From contig NZ_PJMC01000019.1 of assembly GCF_002892795.1 (NCBI RefSeq), forward strand, positions 1-64,000: a DNA stretch of 64,000 bases, given 5' to 3'. Origin of the DNA: Arthrobacter sp. AFG20 (GTDB taxonomy: Bacteria; Actinomycetota; Actinomycetes; Actinomycetales; Micrococcaceae). Positions 62,494 to 64,000 of this stretch are shown in pieces. Below the pieces are notes generated by a model, which saw nothing but the letters and a program-made list of their open reading frames with translations, did no database searches and was not told the DNA's origin. Every line of letters starts with the position of its first letter. Within the stretch, counting starts at the first letter, position 1. The translations under genes were made by a program, and so were the position numbers.

Positions 62494-63404
62494 TCAATGC
62501 GGTGCGCCAGGACCTGATCCGCCTGCTGGGTTCGTTTTCTGGGCAGCGTCCCGTGTGCTGGTATGGATCCGGTAGAGGCTGGTGGTTGCCGTTATGAAGA
62601 GATCGCGGCCATCGGGGCCGCCGAAGCACACGTTGGACACCCGCTCGGGCAGCGGAAGCGTGGCAAGAAGTTCGGCGGACGGGGAGTAGACCTGTACCGA
62701 AGGCCCGGCCGAAGTCCAGATCCTGCCTTCAGCGTCGACGCGAAGACTGTCGGCCGGGTGATCGTCGTCGAACTCGATGAAGGTACCGGTGGCGGTGCAA
62801 ACGCCGTCGTTTACGTCGTAGGCGGAAATTCTCAGCGGCACGCCGTGACTGGGGCCAGCTGTGTCCGCCACGTACAGCACCGACTCGTCGGGTGAAAAGG
62901 CAAGTCCGTTCGGGTGGATCAAGTCCTTAATCACGTCAGTGAGGGTGTCGGTCGCCGGCTCGTAGCGGAAGACGTAGCAACCGGCGTACTCCTGCTCGCC
63001 CTCGTGCCCCTCCGCGGTGCCGGGCAGGATCCCGTAGGGCGGGTCGGTGAACCAGATCGTCCCGTCTCGGGCGATCACCACGTCATTGGGCGAGTTCAGC
63101 CGCCTGCCCCCGAAGGAATCGACCAGAGCGGTTACAGTCCCTTCACGGTCGCGCTCAACCCGGCGCCGTCCGTGGCTGCACTGCACAACGCTGCCATCGG
63201 CGTCCAGGGTCCGGCCGTTGGTGAACTCGACTCCCGTCGCGTACTCGCGGGTCATTCCCGTCGCGGGGTAGAACTCGAGTATGCGGTCGTTCGGTATGTC
63301 GCTCCAGCGCACGGCCTCGGATGAGGGCACCCACACCGGGCCCTCGGCCACACGGTGCCATTGAAGAGCCGCTCAACCCGGCGGGACATCAGTTCTGGAC
63401 CCAT
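62494..63404 (-). pseudogene. SMP-30/gluconolactonase-family protein, 5' frameshift
   Basis: From GTG 63351 a 285-codon frame encodes a six-bladed SMP-30/LRE propeller: EGPVWVPSSEAVRWSDIPND, LNSPNDVVIARDGTIWFTDP, HPNGLAFSPDESVLYVADT. These include metal-binding Glu, Asn and Asp. The natural start seems to be ATG 63404, behind GGAGGA, reading SRRVERLFNGT and then shifting by one base near 63355. Initiation at GTG 63351 would lack about 17 residues. Lactonases of this type open sugar lactones. Confidence 0.72.
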
Positions 63405-63714
63405 GCAATATCCTCCTTTGATCCACCTAGTATTCCCGCCTGTCGTGGCGGAGCGTGTTACGGCACGCGTGCCTGCTGGTTTCCGCCAACGAGCTCTTTT
63501 GGAGGAACAAGCATCTGTTCGGCGGCTGAACCGTTTTCGTCGCTGGCTGACCTGGCGGGCGTGATGTCCCGTTGGAAATCCGGGAACGCAAGGCTCATTG
63601 GCATGACCGCGTCAAAGACCCCTCGACGACTTGTGACTATTTAGCGCTTACTTAGGCACGAAACCTGCAGAACGCTGCTAAGCTGGGTTTCGCACCTAGA
63701 GAGAGTGAGCAACG
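63405..63714. other. Divergent spacer of the sugar module
   Basis: 310 bp between the lactonase start (minus) and the DUF6379 start (plus). It contains TTAGCGCTTA near 63641, a LacI/GntR-like half-palindrome, and the ribosome binding site of each gene. An open plus frame around 63490-63640 resembles nothing known. Confidence 0.4.
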
Positions 63715-64000
63715 ATGCTTCTCGAAAGAGACCTCATCCAGTCCGTCGGCTTCCGCAACGTAACCGAGGGCGGGCGTGTGACCGGCTTCCAGTTCCGGGT
63801 CCGGATGCCCTCCTACCGGGGCATGGCCGCATCGCTCATCGACGGCATTGCGGTCCGCGTCGGCAAGCTTATCGACGTCGGCCCTGAGGTTCCGCTGTGG
63901 ACCCTCGGCGGGCGGACCTACACCCTGCATCAGCTGTGGGAAAGTGACGGCGTGCGCTGGCCCCTTGAGGAGGCGGCGGTAGTCACTGTTCCGTTCGACG
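63715..64000 (+). CDS. DUF6379 protein (C-glycoside deglycosidase beta-like), partial
   Basis: First 95 codons of a gene that continues past the window (MLLERDLIQSVGFRNVTEGG, then GFQFRVRMPSYRGMAASLID). This N-terminus matches the DUF6379 family, whose members form the small beta subunit of bacterial C-glycoside deglycosidases with a sugar-phosphate-isomerase-like alpha subunit. The alpha subunit should be just outside the window. GAGAGAG lies upstream of ATG 63715. It fits with the adjacent keto-sugar kinase and lactonase remnants. Confidence 0.7.
   Translation, partial: MLLERDLIQSVGFRNVTEGGRVTGFQFRVRMPSYRGMAASLIDGIAVRVGKLIDVGPEVPLWTLGGRTYTLHQLWESDGVRWPLEEAAVVTVPFD

Overview
The window is high-GC actinobacterial DNA, most like a soil Micrococcaceae (Arthrobacter/Pseudarthrobacter/Paenarthrobacter). 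The signs are GC-rich codon use, a DUF4193 protein, an ECF41 sigma factor with its reductase partners, a mycothiol-type DinB protein, and benzoate/catechol genes under a LuxR-type ATPase. The genus is an inference.

Layout. (1) 0-3 kb: a 5'-truncated CocE/NonD hydrolase, a small ABM-like protein and a fragment of an IlvD/Edd dehydratase. (2) 3-10.9 kb: a tartrate-type catabolic cluster with GntR regulator, D-tartrate dehydratase-like enolase, DAACS dicarboxylate symporter, 2-hydroxyacid dehydrogenase, tartrate dehydrogenase (frameshifted), a small unknown protein, a CitE/HpcH-like lyase and an FAH-family protein (two frameshifts). (3) 11-23.5 kb: an apparent amine/amino-acid catabolic regulon. 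A polar amino-acid ABC transporter, a broken universal stress protein and a flavin amine oxidase lie on the minus strand; a second flavin oxidase, a DapA-like enzyme, an aldehyde dehydrogenase, an MFS carrier and a second small unknown protein lie on the plus strand. A GntR/FCD regulator sits between them and the same TGTGATCACA palindrome occurs in front of both arms. (4) 24-38 kb: a complete benzoate-to-muconolactone module (benE, catA, benABCD, LuxR-type regulator, catC, catB, catR, MFS carrier). The BenC reductase carries a GntR-type FCD ligand-binding domain as a C-terminal fusion. (5) 38-46 kb: small secreted and hypothetical genes, gene fragments, the ECF41 sigma factor with two NmrA-like oxidoreductases, and a tRNA 3'-end remnant beside a strong terminator. 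(6) 46-49 kb: an intact IS256-family element with an 8-bp target duplication, placed between the stop codon and the terminator of a four-repeat small protein gene, then rearranged IS3-family remnants. (7) 49-64 kb: CbxX-type AAA ATPase, ATP-dependent DNA ligase, a string of decayed genes (RibD-family, GH32, epimerase, membrane protein), a TetR regulator facing a DUF4386 membrane protein, cupredoxin, aldo/keto reductase, SDR, NTF2-like lipoprotein, DHA2 exporter with an MmyB-type regulator, then a decayed sugar module (KDG-kinase-like, SMP-30 lactonase) next to the start of a DUF6379 gene.

The region looks like a catabolic accessory region under turnover: whole pathways stand beside many truncated, frameshifted or internally deleted genes. 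Losses of tens of codons cannot be sequencing error; several one-base indels could be. No CRISPR array, replication origin, rRNA, complete tRNA or integrase was seen. The best candidates for unrecognised biology are the TGTGATCACA regulon, the paired small proteins at 8702 and 23206, the GSYVT-repeat protein, the duplicated ADNxDSVNL element and the BenC-FCD fusion.
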